The translations under genes and the position numbers were made by a program. A DNA stretch of 64,000 bases. It comes from PALSA-612 sp963765295. Its GTDB lineage: Bacteria > Actinomycetota > Thermoleophilia > Gaiellales > Gaiellaceae. This document shows positions 54,174 to 62,500 of the stretch, one piece after another (positions within the stretch are counted from its first letter, which is position 1; each line of letters starts with the position of its first letter). Location: the NCBI GenBank assembly GCA_963765295.1, contig CAVXVO010000008.1, forward strand, positions 62,001-126,000. Direction: 5' to 3'. Below the pieces are notes generated by a model. That model did no database searches and was not told where the DNA came from. It saw only the letters and a list, made by a program, of their open reading frames with translations.

Positions 54174-55367
54174 ATGCAGCCCGTTTCCCGAGCCGGGCCA
54201 GCTCGCCTCGAGCAGCGTCGACGGCGGCTTCGGCATCGCCTCCGGAGAAGAAGGATCGCTGTCGTCGTCCTGATTGTCTTGCTCGCGCCCGTGCTCTATT
54301 CGTACGTCGCGACGATGACGCGGCCGTCGAGTCTGCCGCTCTCGGTGCGAACGGTCGAGTGGATTCGAGCGAACCACGGCGCGTGGCTCGTCGACACGGT
54401 CGAGCACTACTGGTACTCGTGGAACGCTCCGGCGCCGGGCGGTCAGGCACTGAAGAAGCTGCCGAACGTCGGGATTGTTGTGCACGGGTCGAGGCCGAAC
54501 CGCATCGCTGTTGCCCCGTACCGGCCGAGACAGATTTCGCCACTGCTGCATCCGGCGCTACCGCTTGAGGGCGTGTGGCAGGCGACCGGACAGCTCGTGA
54601 GAGGTGCCCCGCCCGTCCTCGTCACGACCTTCCGCCCGGATGTGAGCTACCCGCGCGTGGTCGCCTACGTCGCCTGGATCGATCACACGAGAACGCAACT
54701 CGCCCTCTACCCGGGCCGCTACGAACCGCCGGGAGCGTCTCCGCGCGGCCCGATGGAAGTGCCTCCTGGTCAGCGCTCGAAGCTGCTCGCGACCTTCAAC
54801 AGCGGCTTCACGTACGGGGACGGCCATGGAGGGTTCGCGGTCGACGGTCAAACGGTGAAGCCCCTTCGGGCGGGTGAGGGAACGGTCGTCGCCTACCGCG
54901 ACGGCCGTGTCGATGTGATCACGTGGCGCGGCGGATCGAGTCTCCCTCCCTGGCTCGTTCTCGCCCGCCAGAACCTGCCGTTGATCGTCGACCGAGGGCG
55001 GCCCAGCCCGGAGCTCACCGATCCGCACGCGTTCTGGGGGTACACGCTCGGGAACGCCGTCCGCGTCTGGCGATCGGGAATCGGCGTCGACCGGCATGGC
55101 AACCTGATCTACGCGGCGGCGGACCTACAGACTGCAGGCACGCTCGCCCAGTTGTTCGTTCGCGCCGGGGCTGTCCGTGCCATGGAGTTGGACATCAACC
55201 CCGAGTGGCCGAGCTTTATCACCTACATCTCCGCCGGTGGGCAGGACGCGGTCAAGCTCGTGCCCAACTCTCAGCAGTCGATCCACAGGTATCTCGTTCC
55301 CGACGACCGCGACTTCTTCGCCGTGTACCGGCGCGCGAAGTCGGTCACGACAGTTCCGTTCCGATGA
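54174..55367 (+). CDS. Phosphodiester glycosidase family protein (NAGPA/DUF2233-like), copy 1
   Basis: This 397-residue protein has a signal anchor after an Arg-rich N-terminus (IAVVVLIVLLAPVLYSYVAT) and an external NAGPA-like domain: LLATFNSGFTYGDGHGGFAV, GTVVAYRDGRVDVITW, LARQNLPLIVDRGRPSPELT, RSGIGVDRHGNLIYAAADLQ, AGAVRAMELDINPEWPSFIT. The family cleaves sugar-1-phosphodiester links such as the uncovering of N-acetylglucosamine. Its stop overlaps the start of the UbiA gene (ATGA). A paralogue lies at 61535-62443. Confidence 0.88.
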   Translation: MQPVSRAGPARLEQRRRRLRHRLRRRRIAVVVLIVLLAPVLYSYVATMTRPSSLPLSVRTVEWIRANHGAWLVDTVEHYWYSWNAPAPGGQALKKLPNVGIVVHGSRPNRIAVAPYRPRQISPLLHPALPLEGVWQATGQLVRGAPPVLVTTFRPDVSYPRVVAYVAWIDHTRTQLALYPGRYEPPGASPRGPMEVPPGQRSKLLATFNSGFTYGDGHGGFAVDGQTVKPLRAGEGTVVAYRDGRVDVITWRGGSSLPPWLVLARQNLPLIVDRGRPSPELTDPHAFWGYTLGNAVRVWRSGIGVDRHGNLIYAAADLQTAGTLAQLFVRAGAVRAMELDINPEWPSFITYISAGGQDAVKLVPNSQQSIHRYLVPDDRDFFAVYRRAKSVTTVPFR

Positions 55368-56266
55368 TCGTTTCAGCCGTCCGGGTGAGGCGGGCGACGT
55401 CGACGCGAGATGTGCCGGTGCTCGGGGTCGTTGTCGGCGCGCTGCGCGTCAAGCAATGGACGAAGAACCTTCTGCTCTTCGCGGGGCTGCTGTTCGCCGC
55501 GAAGATCGGCGATGGGGGCCGGTGGATGGATGCATGGCTCGCGTTTGCCGCGTATTGCGCGGCTTCGAGCGCCGCCTACCTCCTCAACGACGTACGTGAC
55601 GCCGACCTCGACCGGTTGCACCCGAGGAAGCGGCTCCGGCCCGTTGCGAGCGGCCAGCTGAGCGCAAGGAGGGCGGTGGCGATGGCGGCCGTCCTCGGTA
55701 CCGTCGCGCTGAGCGGGGCTGCCGTCCTCGGGGCGGCCGCAGTCCTGTTCGTCGCAGGATTCATGGCGCTTCAACTCGTGTACTCATTCGGGCTGAAGGT
55801 GGTCGTGGGCCTCGACGTGCTGGCGATTGCCGCGCTGTTCTCGATCCGCGCCGCCGCAGGCGCCGAGGCTGTTCGGGTGCGAGTTTCTCCCTGGCTGCTC
55901 GCGTGCACGGCGCTCCTGGCGCTCTTCCTCGCGCTCGCCAAACGCCGGGGAGAGCTCGACCGACGCGGTGCCGGTCGTCGGCGCGTGCTCGCTCACTACT
56001 CGCTTGCCGCGCTCGACCGTCTGCTGGTGCTGGTCGCCTTGGCAACGATCGCCTGCTACAGCGCCTACGCAGTGACAGCGCGGCACTCGCTCGAGATGGC
56101 GATCACGATCCCGTTCGTGGCGGCCGCGATCGCCCGCTACTTCGTCCTCATCCATCGCCACGGCCTCGGCGAGCAGCCGGAGGAGATTCTGGTCAGCGAT
56201 CTGCCGATCTTGGTCGCCGTCGGCTCGTGGGTGGTCACGGCTGGGCTCGTGCTGACGCTTACGTGA
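55364..56266 (+). CDS. UbiA-family prenyltransferase (decaprenyl-phosphate phosphoribosyltransferase-like)
   Basis: This 300-residue membrane protein has eight or nine helices and the Mg-binding NDxxDxxxD motif as NDVRDADLD (residues 75-83) and a second acidic motif KRRGELD. The segment LRVKQWTKNLLLFAGLLFA and the DADLDRLHPRKRLRPVASGQ loop are typical of the decaprenyl-phosphate phosphoribosyl transferases that make lipid-linked arabinose precursors in actinobacteria. It is coupled by overlapping codons to the glycosidase before it and the hydrolase after it. Confidence 0.9.
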   Translation: MIVSAVRVRRATSTRDVPVLGVVVGALRVKQWTKNLLLFAGLLFAAKIGDGGRWMDAWLAFAAYCAASSAAYLLNDVRDADLDRLHPRKRLRPVASGQLSARRAVAMAAVLGTVALSGAAVLGAAAVLFVAGFMALQLVYSFGLKVVVGLDVLAIAALFSIRAAAGAEAVRVRVSPWLLACTALLALFLALAKRRGELDRRGAGRRRVLAHYSLAALDRLLVLVALATIACYSAYAVTARHSLEMAITIPFVAAAIARYFVLIHRHGLGEQPEEILVSDLPILVAVGSWVVTAGLVLTLT

Positions 56267-57060
56267 CTCGGGTCAGAGTCGCCGCTTGCGTGATCATGTC
56301 CGCCGCTGTGCTCTCTGCAACGGGCGTGGCGGCGACGCCGATCCTCGTAGGGCCCTTGGGGGCCGGCGCCGGCCGGGTGTGGCTTCTTTTACCGCGCTCG
56401 CACGCTCGCAGCATCGTGATCTTCCTCCATGGCTGGAAGGTGGCGCCACCGAGCGCGACCTACCCATGGGTCGGCCAGTTTCGGCCGTGGCTCGATCATC
56501 TCGTCGCCGACGGCAATGCGGTTGTCTTCCCGGCGTATCAGAGTGGTGGCGACGCCCAAGGGCCGGTGCGGGTTGCATCGCTCCGCCGTGGACTCGAGAC
56601 GGCGCTCCGCCGGCTCCCGCGATGCCACTTGGCCGTCGTCGTCGCCGGCTACTCCTACGGTGCAAGCCTCGCGTTCTATTACGCGGCCAATGCGCGCCAG
56701 TGGCGCCTGCCGCAACCAGCCGCCGTTGACGCCGTCTTCCCTGCCGGGCTGATCCCGGGCGCGCAGCTGCCCGCACTTCCTCCGCACGTCCGTGTGCTCG
56801 TCCAGGTTGGGGACGAGGATTCTGTTGCCGGCCGGTCAGGAGCGGACGCCTTTCTCGGCTGGCTCGCGAATCGTCCAGGGAGGAGACAGCGTCTCGAGGT
56901 CGTGCACTCGACAGCAGGCTTCGCCGCCGTTCACTCCGCCCCGAAGCTCGCATCCGTTCCCGCCCGACGCGCCTTTTGGGCGCCGCTGGACAGACTGATC
57001 GCGGCCGTTCGAGGCCGACCCGGAACGGCGGCCCCCTCGGTGTGCCGAGGCGGCGGATGA
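56263..57060 (+). CDS. Secreted alpha/beta hydrolase in the UbiA operon
   Basis: This 265-residue protein starts at a GTG (56263) that overlaps the UbiA stop (GTGA). A signal peptide (VAACVIMSAAVLSATGVAAT) leads into a hydrolase with SIVIFLHGWKVAPPSATYPW, the nucleophile in VVAGYSYGASLAFYYA, VLVQVGDEDSVAG (acid) and HSTAGFAAVHSAP (His region). It acts outside the membrane. The shared operon suggests that it processes the product of the glycosidase/prenyltransferase pair. Confidence 0.8.
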   Translation: MTRVRVAACVIMSAAVLSATGVAATPILVGPLGAGAGRVWLLLPRSHARSIVIFLHGWKVAPPSATYPWVGQFRPWLDHLVADGNAVVFPAYQSGGDAQGPVRVASLRRGLETALRRLPRCHLAVVVAGYSYGASLAFYYAANARQWRLPQPAAVDAVFPAGLIPGAQLPALPPHVRVLVQVGDEDSVAGRSGADAFLGWLANRPGRRQRLEVVHSTAGFAAVHSAPKLASVPARRAFWAPLDRLIAAVRGRPGTAAPSVCRGGG

Positions 57061-57189
57061 GCCTCGCTGCGAATCGTCTCGGTCCGTTGCGGCCAACGAT
57101 TCTGCATCCGCAGGTGATGCTCCCCAGCGGCCTGACCTGAGGTGGGCTCGCTTGCAGGGACACCGAGGGTCGGCGAGAACGTGTGGGGA

Positions 57190-57813
57190 ATGGCAGAGCG
57201 GGCCGTTGCGCGTCTGGACCGATCGCCTGTGTCGTGGAAGCGAGGCGAACTGCACCGCGATGGTCGGGCCAGTCGGCCTGCGCGTCCTCGTCGATCACCT
57301 CGCTCGCGGCGGGCTCCGCTTGCCGGCGTGCTCCTCTTGCTAGCCATAGCAGTCGCGATATCGGTTGGTTCCGGCTCGACCGTCCCCATCCTGGCTGCCT
57401 TCTTGCTCGTACTGTCCATACTGATTGTCGGGTCCCGGCGGCTTCCGGCCACCGCGGTTTCCGGCCGGGCGGTTCGATTGCCCACCGTTTGGCGTCTCGT
57501 CCTCGCCAGCTCCGTCGTGACCGTGGTCGGAGGGCTGTCAGCGGTCGTGGTCTCGCTGCTATTGAACGGTCTCGGCGTCGGCGGCTCGGGTGCGATGCTT
57601 CTCGAGGTCCTGATCGCTGTCTGCGTGCTGGTTCCATGCTTCTCGGTGGGGACGCTGTGTGGCCGGTGGTGGGCATTCAGCGGCAGCCTCCCGATGCTCT
57701 GTCTCGTCGTGGTCGGCTCGTCGCAGCTAGCGCTACTCGCGTGCGCCGCAACCTCATGCTCCTTGCAGCTCGGCAGCTTCCACCGGATGACCCGCGCACC
57801 GCGTCGGCGCTGA
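57190..57813 (+). CDS. Membrane protein of unknown function
   Basis: The protein has a basic N-terminus of about 50 residues and then four hydrophobic helices (GVLLLLAIAVAISVGSGSTV, PILAAFLLVLSILIVGSRRL, VVTVVGGLSAVVVSLLLNGL, VLIAVCVLVPCFSVGTLCGR). No domain recognised; the start codon is uncertain (57142 or 57190). Confidence 0.5.
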   Translation: MAERAVARLDRSPVSWKRGELHRDGRASRPARPRRSPRSRRAPLAGVLLLLAIAVAISVGSGSTVPILAAFLLVLSILIVGSRRLPATAVSGRAVRLPTVWRLVLASSVVTVVGGLSAVVVSLLLNGLGVGGSGAMLLEVLIAVCVLVPCFSVGTLCGRWWAFSGSLPMLCLVVVGSSQLALLACAATSCSLQLGSFHRMTRAPRRR

Positions 57814-57907
57814 CGTCGCCGGATACGCCGACTGTGAGCGGGCGGCTCTTAGTCGTCTCTCACACGCTCTTCACCGTGGTCTCACCGGAGAGCTGTTATC
57901 TGGGACC

Positions 57908-58207
57908 GTGAAGCCGACCTCTCCTTCCGGACCACGCCCTGATTCGGGCTCGGGGTCGCGGGTGAAAGCCGGCCGAGCGGCGGCGAGGGCGGCGAAGCTG
58001 ACCGGAGCATTGGCTGCCGCCGGCGTCTTCGGAGCGCTGGCCCTCGTCGCCAGGGCGAGTCACGGCGCAAGCGCCGCGCACGGGAATGCCGCGCCCGCTC
58101 CTCTCTCTGCGCCGCGATCATTCGTGCAAGCACTCGACGTTGGCCTGTCGCCCGGTGACATCGGCCCCGCGTCGGGGCCGCCGCAAGCGCAGTCAGGCGG
58201 GTCCTAG
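57908..58207 (+). CDS. 99-residue Ala/Pro-rich anchored protein
   Basis: From GTG 57908 the protein has one probable helix (AAKLTGALAAAGVFGALALV) and a Pro/Ala/Ser-rich tail. Its TAG overlaps the GTG of the ferric-reductase-like gene by one base (TAGTG), arguing for real, coupled translation. No family recognised. Confidence 0.55.
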   Translation: MKPTSPSGPRPDSGSGSRVKAGRAAARAAKLTGALAAAGVFGALALVARASHGASAAHGNAAPAPLSAPRSFVQALDVGLSPGDIGPASGPPQAQSGGS

Positions 58208-59181
58208 TGCTGCACTCGGCGAGCAACTCGGTCGACTGGTACATGGCCCGAGCCTCGGGCGTCGTCGCTTACCTGCTCATGTCGACGGTGGTCTTCATCG
58301 GCATCGGGCTCGCGGGCAAAGCGCGCATCCGCTGGCCACGGTTCGCGGTCGTCGACGTCCACCGCTTCGGGGGGATGCTGGTGGCTGTCTTCATCGGCCT
58401 CCACGTCGCGACCCTCGCGCTCGACGCTTATCTGCCCTTCTCGTTGACCCAGCTCGTCGTTCCGTTCGCGTCTCACTACCGCCCGCTGCCGACTGCCCTC
58501 GGGATCGTCGCGATGGAACTGCTGGTCGCCGTGGGAATCACGAACGCGTTCCGAAGGCGGCTGCCGCACCGGTTCTGGCGGCGCGCCCATTACGCGACCT
58601 TTGTCGTCTGGGGAGCGGCGACGGTTCACGGGCTGACCGCCGGCACCGATCGAGGAACAGTTTGGCTGAGCACGCTTTACGTCGTCAGCATCGCCGCCGT
58701 TCTAACCGCTCTTGCGCTTCGCGTCAGCCGCCGTCTACAGGCCGTTGGCCCGGCTCGGCTCGCGCTGCCGTCGATCGCGGCGGCGCTGCTGACGACACTC
58801 GCACTCGGCGCGATCGTGCATCGGCCTGCCCTCCATCCGCCTCGTGCATTCAGCGGCGCCCTTGCGGCCCGCATCTCGGATCGGTCGGGGCAGGCTCTGG
58901 GCCTGACTTCCGTGTCGGGGACGGCAGCCCGCGCGAGTCGACGAGTGGCTTTCCGCATCGACGTGCTCGGAAGCGGACAGCAGGTGGCTGCGACCGAGCT
59001 TCAGCTTCGCTACGCAGGTGGGAACACGGCGACGTGTAGCGGAACCGTCTCGCAGCTCGACACCTCCGGCTTCGCGGGGACCTGCCGCTTCGGCGACGGC
59101 TCCACCCAGCCTGTCTCGGCCAGCTGGCAGGTTCACGGACGGGCCGTCGCAGGCCGCCTGCTCGTCGGGCTCGTGTCCTGA
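58207..59181 (+). CDS. Ferric-reductase-like transmembrane protein with extracytoplasmic C-terminal domain
   Basis: This 324-residue protein has six helices with heme-type histidines: WYMARASGVVAYLLMSTVVF, FAVVDVHRFGGMLVAVFIGL, HVATLALDAYLPF, ALGIVAMELLVAVGITNAFR, RRAHYATFVVWGAATVHGLT. This is the ferric-reductase/YedZ-like heme b domain. The last 120 residues (after LRVSRRLQAVG and one more helix) form a beta-rich domain with two cysteines (TCSGTVSQLDTSGFAGTCRF). It likely carries electrons across the membrane. Confidence 0.85.
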   Translation: MLHSASNSVDWYMARASGVVAYLLMSTVVFIGIGLAGKARIRWPRFAVVDVHRFGGMLVAVFIGLHVATLALDAYLPFSLTQLVVPFASHYRPLPTALGIVAMELLVAVGITNAFRRRLPHRFWRRAHYATFVVWGAATVHGLTAGTDRGTVWLSTLYVVSIAAVLTALALRVSRRLQAVGPARLALPSIAAALLTTLALGAIVHRPALHPPRAFSGALAARISDRSGQALGLTSVSGTAARASRRVAFRIDVLGSGQQVAATELQLRYAGGNTATCSGTVSQLDTSGFAGTCRFGDGSTQPVSASWQVHGRAVAGRLLVGLVS

Positions 59182-59207
59182 CCAGCTGCGTCAGGTCCGC
59201 GGCCCCG

Positions 59208-60233
59208 TCAGTGGAGCTGAGGCACGAACGTCGCTCCGAGGCCTGCCACGACCAGCGCTCCGGTCAACGCGCGTGCGACCGCGAGGCTTCGCCGACGCGC
59301 GACTGCCGACGGATAGGGCAAGAGGGCGATGGCGCCGCCGACACCGAATGCGATGCCTGCGAGGAGCTCGACCGCGTGGAAGGTCAGCCCGGCGGCAACG
59401 GCAGAGCCCAACGGTATGCCCCGAGCGTGCAGCGCGACGACGACTGCCGCGCTCGTGACCCCGAGATTGCCGGGCAGCAGCGGCAACGATGTCGCAACGA
59501 TCACGACTGCGCTCATGACCAGGCCGGCCTCGACCGGATCACGGATTCCGAGTGACGCGGCGATGGCCATCGCCGCGAGCACTCGACCCGCAGTCGCAGC
59601 GGCCGACCAGGCAAGGAGCCGGAGAGCCTGTCTGGGCGATGCGATCAGCGAGCGGAACACGTCGAGCAACCGCACGATCCGGTTCCCTCGGACGCGTCGG
59701 AGAGCGACGACGACCAGGCCCGCCGCGCAGACCCCGAGGCCGGCGAGAATCGCCAACCACCGGAGCGAGACCGCGCCGAACGGTGCCGCCGCACCGACGA
59801 CGGCCCCCTGCACGAGGATGTCCGCGGCAGTGACCGCCCCAAGTGCGCCGGCCGTCGTCAGGATGCGCCCGTCGCGTTCCCGAGGGAACGCGCTCGAGAA
59901 CAGAGCCACCCGAGCTGCTTCACCCACCCGCGCCGGCATGACCGTGTTCGCGAGCGAGCCGATCCCGTAGCGCGCGCACGCATCCGCGCGACCGATTCGG
60001 CCGCCGCAGGCGAGGAGTGTCGAGCGCCACGCTCCCGCCGATGCGACCAGCGAGGCGACGAAGCACCCCGCCGCAACCCACAGCCACCGGCGATCCGCTT
60101 CCGCCAGACCGGACATCCCGTTCGAGAACGTTCGCCCCAGGTCTCCGCTGACGGCCAGGAGAACGAATGCGACGGTCACGGCTGCCGCCGCCGCGGAGAC
60201 CGCCGCGACGCCATGTCGCGCGTTTCCGGGCAT
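59208..60233 (-). CDS. YbhN/AglD-type integral membrane protein (UPF0104, LPG-synthase membrane-region-like)
   Basis: This protein of about 341 residues has eight or more helices and the family segments GIGSLANTVMPARVGEAARV, LFSSAFPRERDGRILTTAGA, VIVATSLPLLPGNLGVTSAA and the following VVVALHARGIPLGSAVAAGL. The N-terminal GTG at 60248 is possible but ATG 60233 is preferred. Members are related to the flippase part of lysyl-phosphatidylglycerol synthases. It may move a lipid or lipid-linked sugar across the membrane. Confidence 0.87.
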   Translation of the reverse strand: MPGNARHGVAAVSAAAAAVTVAFVLLAVSGDLGRTFSNGMSGLAEADRRWLWVAAGCFVASLVASAGAWRSTLLACGGRIGRADACARYGIGSLANTVMPARVGEAARVALFSSAFPRERDGRILTTAGALGAVTAADILVQGAVVGAAAPFGAVSLRWLAILAGLGVCAAGLVVVALRRVRGNRIVRLLDVFRSLIASPRQALRLLAWSAAATAGRVLAAMAIAASLGIRDPVEAGLVMSAVVIVATSLPLLPGNLGVTSAAVVVALHARGIPLGSAVAAGLTFHAVELLAGIAFGVGGAIALLPYPSAVARRRSLAVARALTGALVVAGLGATFVPQLH

Positions 60234-60334
60234 GTGGACACCCCGCACGAGGACAGCGTGCCCGGTGAAGATTGGATTCGGGTTAGAGCTCCGTGAAGCC
60301 CCGGCCCGGGCGCGTTCTGCGCCGGCGCGCGACT

Positions 60335-61525
60335 CTAGCTCGCGATCCGCTTGGCGCCGTAGTAGTTCGCCGCCGACCAGGGCTCGGAGAGCGGCGTGAT
60401 CTTGACGACGTCCCCGGGTTGCGGCGCCTGGATGTAATCGCCGTTGCCGATGTAGATGCCCACGTGGTCGAGGTTCGCAAAGAACACGAGATCACCCGGC
60501 TCGAGCTGGTCGATCGACACGTAAGACCCGTAGTTCCATTGCGCGGCTGCGAAGTGTGGGAGGGAGATCCCTATCTGCGCGTAGACGTAGGTGACGAGCC
60601 CGGAGCAGTCGAACGCGTTCGGGCCTGCTGCGCCGAAGACGTAGGGGAAGCCGAGGTACTGCTCGGCGATCGCGACGACCCTGGCGCCGACCTGGGACGG
60701 TGGGACGACTGACACCGGAGGGAGTCCGCTCGCGCCCGGAGCCTCGATCGTCGCGCCGACGACCACCGTACGGAGCGCCTGCTCCTCCTGGGCGCGCTGC
60801 TGGGCGAGCCGGGCCGCCGCGGCCGCCGCGAGCTCGGCCTGCCGGACGGCCTCCTCGTGCCTGAGCTCCGCGATCTGGCTCTGGACGGCGGATAGGAGCC
60901 GGTGTTGCTCGGCCAGGCCCTGGACGATGCGCGCCTTCTCGGCGGCGCGCTCCGCCACCAGCTTCTCCTGCGCGACGCGCATGCGCTGGAGGCTGTCGCG
61001 CACGTGCACGACCTTCGCCTTGAAGCGTACGACCGTGACGAGCAACTGGGTGGTCTGCTCCGAGATCTGCTTCTGGGTGTCGAGCGCACTCATCGCGTCG
61101 CTCAGCGACCGCGCCCCGAGCAGGATCTCGATTGTCGAGTCGCCCGTCTCGGTCGCGTAGACGGCGCGAAGCCCGACCCCAAGCCGGTGTATCGCGACCC
61201 GGACGTTGTGGCGGGCAACGACGAGTTCGCGCTCGTTCTCGCCCAGCGAGGCGCGGATCCGGCCGAGCCTGTAGGTCGCGCCGTTGTATGCCTCGCTCGC
61301 CTTGTCGAGCCGGTGGCCGAGCGTGTCGATCTGCGCGACGATGCGGCGCGCCTCGGACTGCTTGTCGCCGACCGGGTCGCCAAGGGCGGGCGCGACGGCG
61401 GCGAGCGTCGCCAGTGTCAGTCCGAGAAGGAGCGCAGCACGGAGCAGAACACCCTGATTCGCGTGTCGCGCCGACACCCCTCCTGCGCCCATCTTCACGA
61501 TGTCTTCATCCGTCGTCGTCTTCAT
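60335..61525 (-). CDS. Secreted NlpC/P60 peptidoglycan endopeptidase with coiled coil
   Basis: The protein of about 396 residues (ATG 61523-61525; an ATG at 61490 is also possible) has a signal sequence (LLRAALLLGLTLATLAAVAP), a long coiled coil (DKQSEARRIVAQIDTLGHRL to LAQQRAQEEQALR) and a C-terminal NlpC/P60 domain with FGAAGPNAFDCSGLVTYVYA (catalytic Cys), LEPGDLVFFANLDHVGIYIG (His) and YIQAPQPGDVVKI. It resembles RipA-type D,L-endopeptidases that cut cell-wall peptides at division. The coiled coil likely restrains activity. Confidence 0.92.
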   Translation of the reverse strand: MKTTTDEDIVKMGAGGVSARHANQGVLLRAALLLGLTLATLAAVAPALGDPVGDKQSEARRIVAQIDTLGHRLDKASEAYNGATYRLGRIRASLGENERELVVARHNVRVAIHRLGVGLRAVYATETGDSTIEILLGARSLSDAMSALDTQKQISEQTTQLLVTVVRFKAKVVHVRDSLQRMRVAQEKLVAERAAEKARIVQGLAEQHRLLSAVQSQIAELRHEEAVRQAELAAAAAARLAQQRAQEEQALRTVVVGATIEAPGASGLPPVSVVPPSQVGARVVAIAEQYLGFPYVFGAAGPNAFDCSGLVTYVYAQIGISLPHFAAAQWNYGSYVSIDQLEPGDLVFFANLDHVGIYIGNGDYIQAPQPGDVVKITPLSEPWSAANYYGAKRIAS

Positions 61526-61534
61526 TGCTTCGTG

Positions 61535-62443
61535 GTGATTCGAACGTGCCTTGCTCTCGTGGGCGGGCTGGTGATGCTCGCGACCGCGGCGGCCGCAATC
61601 ACGCGTCCGAGGCCCGCGTACGAGCCGCCCAGGATCGACAGCGCCTGGCGCGGAACCGGGACGCTCGTCGACGGCCGGCCTCCGGTGCTCGTCACGACCT
61701 TCCATCCGGATCCCGCTGACCCGGGCACGGTCGCGTACGTGGCCTGGATCGATCGCACGCGAACGGTCATCGGCCTGTACCCGGGGCTTCGACAGCCTCC
61801 GTCAGCCTCGCCGCGCGGCCCGGCCGAGGTTCCCTACCGGGAGCGGTGGAGGCTGCTCGCGACGTTCAACGGCGGCTTCAAGTTCGACTCGAGCGGCAGC
61901 TGGAACGGCTTCGCGGTCAACGGGCACACGTATGTCTGGCTCAAGCCCGGCCTCGGCACGCTGGTCGGCTACCGCGACGGGCGCGTGGACGTCGTCCGCT
62001 GGCGCGGCTCGCCGACGGCGCCGGCGAACGTCGCCTTCGCGCGCCAGAACCTCCCGCTCCTCGTCGACCACGGTCGCCCGGCCAGCGGCCTCGGGGACAT
62101 CGTGGCGTGGGGAAGGACGCTGGGAGGCGGCACGAGCGCATGGCGAACGGCCGTCGGCGTCGACTCGCACGGCAACCTGCTGTACGCGGCGGCCGGGAGC
62201 CAGACGCCTGCGGGGCTGTCGGCGATCATGATCCGCGCCGGCGCCATCCGAGCGATCGAGCTCGACATCAACCCCGAGTGGCCGACGTTCGACGTCTACG
62301 CACACCGCGGCGGCGTGCGGCCGTCGATGTTCGTTCCGAACGTCCAGCAGAGTGCGAGGCGTTACCTGCGCCCTGACAACCGCGACTTCTTCGTCGTCTA
62401 CCGCCGTGTCGTCGGCATGCCGGTAAGCGTCCCGTTTCGCTGA
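61535..62443 (+). CDS. Phosphodiester glycosidase family protein (NAGPA/DUF2233-like), copy 2
   Basis: This 302-residue protein (GTG at 61535) has a signal peptide (LALVGGLVMLATAAAAITRP) and the same domain as the copy at 54174: PPVLVTTFHPDPADPGTVAY, LLATFNGGFKFDSSGSWNGF, RDGRVDVVRWRGSP, FARQNLPLLVDHGRPASGLG, VGVDSHGNLLYAAAGSQTPA, AGAIRAIELDINPEWPTFDV. It is divergent from the NlpC/P60 gene with only nine bases between the chosen starts, so the promoters overlap coding sequence. Confidence 0.87.
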   Translation: MIRTCLALVGGLVMLATAAAAITRPRPAYEPPRIDSAWRGTGTLVDGRPPVLVTTFHPDPADPGTVAYVAWIDRTRTVIGLYPGLRQPPSASPRGPAEVPYRERWRLLATFNGGFKFDSSGSWNGFAVNGHTYVWLKPGLGTLVGYRDGRVDVVRWRGSPTAPANVAFARQNLPLLVDHGRPASGLGDIVAWGRTLGGGTSAWRTAVGVDSHGNLLYAAAGSQTPAGLSAIMIRAGAIRAIELDINPEWPTFDVYAHRGGVRPSMFVPNVQQSARRYLRPDNRDFFVVYRRVVGMPVSVPFR

Positions 62444-62500
62444 GGGTCGTCGTCACCGCTCCGTCGCACGATGTCGCCGCGTACGGCTCCCCGGCGGCTG

